Shown here one piece after another: positions 38,775 to 38,794 of a stretch of 38,794 nt of DNA. A model generated the notes under the pieces. It saw only the letters and a program-made list of their open reading frames with translations, made no database searches and was not told the DNA's origin. The stretch comes from Streptosporangiaceae bacterium (GTDB lineage: Bacteria > Actinomycetota > Actinomycetes > Streptosporangiales > Streptosporangiaceae), in NCBI GenBank assembly GCA_025934375.1, contig JAICYD010000065.1:1-38794 (forward strand), given 5' to 3'. Numbering within the stretch: position 1 is the stretch's first letter; every line of letters starts with the position of its first letter. A program made the translations under genes and the position numbers.

Positions 38775-38794
38775 CCGCCCGAGAGCGCGCGCCG

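Noticed and set aside
1..38794. tRNA, rRNA, insertion sequence, prophage or integrase
   Set aside because: None of the usual signatures (T-loop and acceptor pairs, transposase DDE motifs, terminal inverted repeats, integrase RHRY) was noticed on either strand by eye; a tRNAscan or ISfinder search would settle it.

Overview
The window reads as chromosomal DNA of a high-GC Gram-positive actinomycete. Third codon positions are almost all G or C, GTG starts are common, and several genes look leaderless. It carries SepH, a cell-division protein confined to Actinobacteria, together with a RamB-type acetate regulator, an MMPL transporter and an MptA/B-type polyprenol-phosphate mannosyltransferase. 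A Streptosporangiales/Trebonia-like host would fit, but I cannot place it further from sequence alone. The right end (from about 38667) dissolves into poly-G/poly-C runs and looks like a contig edge.

Layout. (1) 1-3924: an acyl-CoA dehydrogenase with a palindromic operator at its start codon, a 71-aa orphan, a LysR regulator divergent from an NTF2/SnoaL-like protein, and a small four-cysteine exported protein. (2) 3963-10711: a homoprotocatechuate (3,4-dihydroxyphenylacetate) meta-cleavage locus. A GntR/FCD regulator and a fumarylacetoacetate-hydrolase (FAH) family enzyme are transcribed leftward. A FAH-RraA fusion protein, a DapA-family lyase, HpaE and HpaD are transcribed rightward and partly overlap. 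Together these can open the ring (HpaD), oxidise the semialdehyde (HpaE), decarboxylate/isomerise/hydrate (FAH domains) and cleave the C7 acid (RraA or DapA-like aldolase). No separate HpaF, HpaI or HpaBC is visible. (3) 10716-15239: the glyoxylate-shunt pair ramB/aceA, divergent, with a glycosidase-like protein translationally coupled behind ramB. The aceA frame has lost its usual stop codon and runs antisense through the next gene. (4) 15415-19725: MMPL transporter and sepH. (5) 19878-30988: cell-envelope and housekeeping genes: DUF3105 protein, D,D-carboxypeptidase, class-A-like serine hydrolase, GtrA, mannosyltransferase, oligopeptidase B, an HD phosphohydrolase with a pentapeptide minisatellite tail, a BASS transporter, a zinc alcohol dehydrogenase and a Uma2 protein. 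(6) 31104-32426: a secreted protein of four Ig-like repeats.

(7) 35845 to 32729 (minus strand) is the most interesting stretch. It is a compact seven-gene operon encoding a MauE-like membrane redox protein, a MauD-like membrane-anchored thioredoxin (CNSC), a 104-aa twin-arginine-exported mini-protein with eight cysteines in about 59 mature residues, two tandem paralogous 87-90-aa proteins, a polytopic membrane protein and a 115-aa conserved hypothetical protein. In methylamine utilisation, MauD and MauE are needed to fold the cysteine-rich, Tat-exported MauA. Here the same folding pair appears to serve a much smaller substrate that has only one Trp and so cannot form TTQ, with no MauB nearby. 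I propose this as a candidate undescribed exported-disulfide-protein system.

(8) 35846-38642: an AT-richer gene-free stretch with two strong hairpins, a cupin protein with its own promoter, and a branched-chain-amino-acid-type substrate-binding lipoprotein whose ABC partners would lie beyond the right edge. No tRNA, rRNA, CRISPR array, insertion sequence or phage module was recognised.
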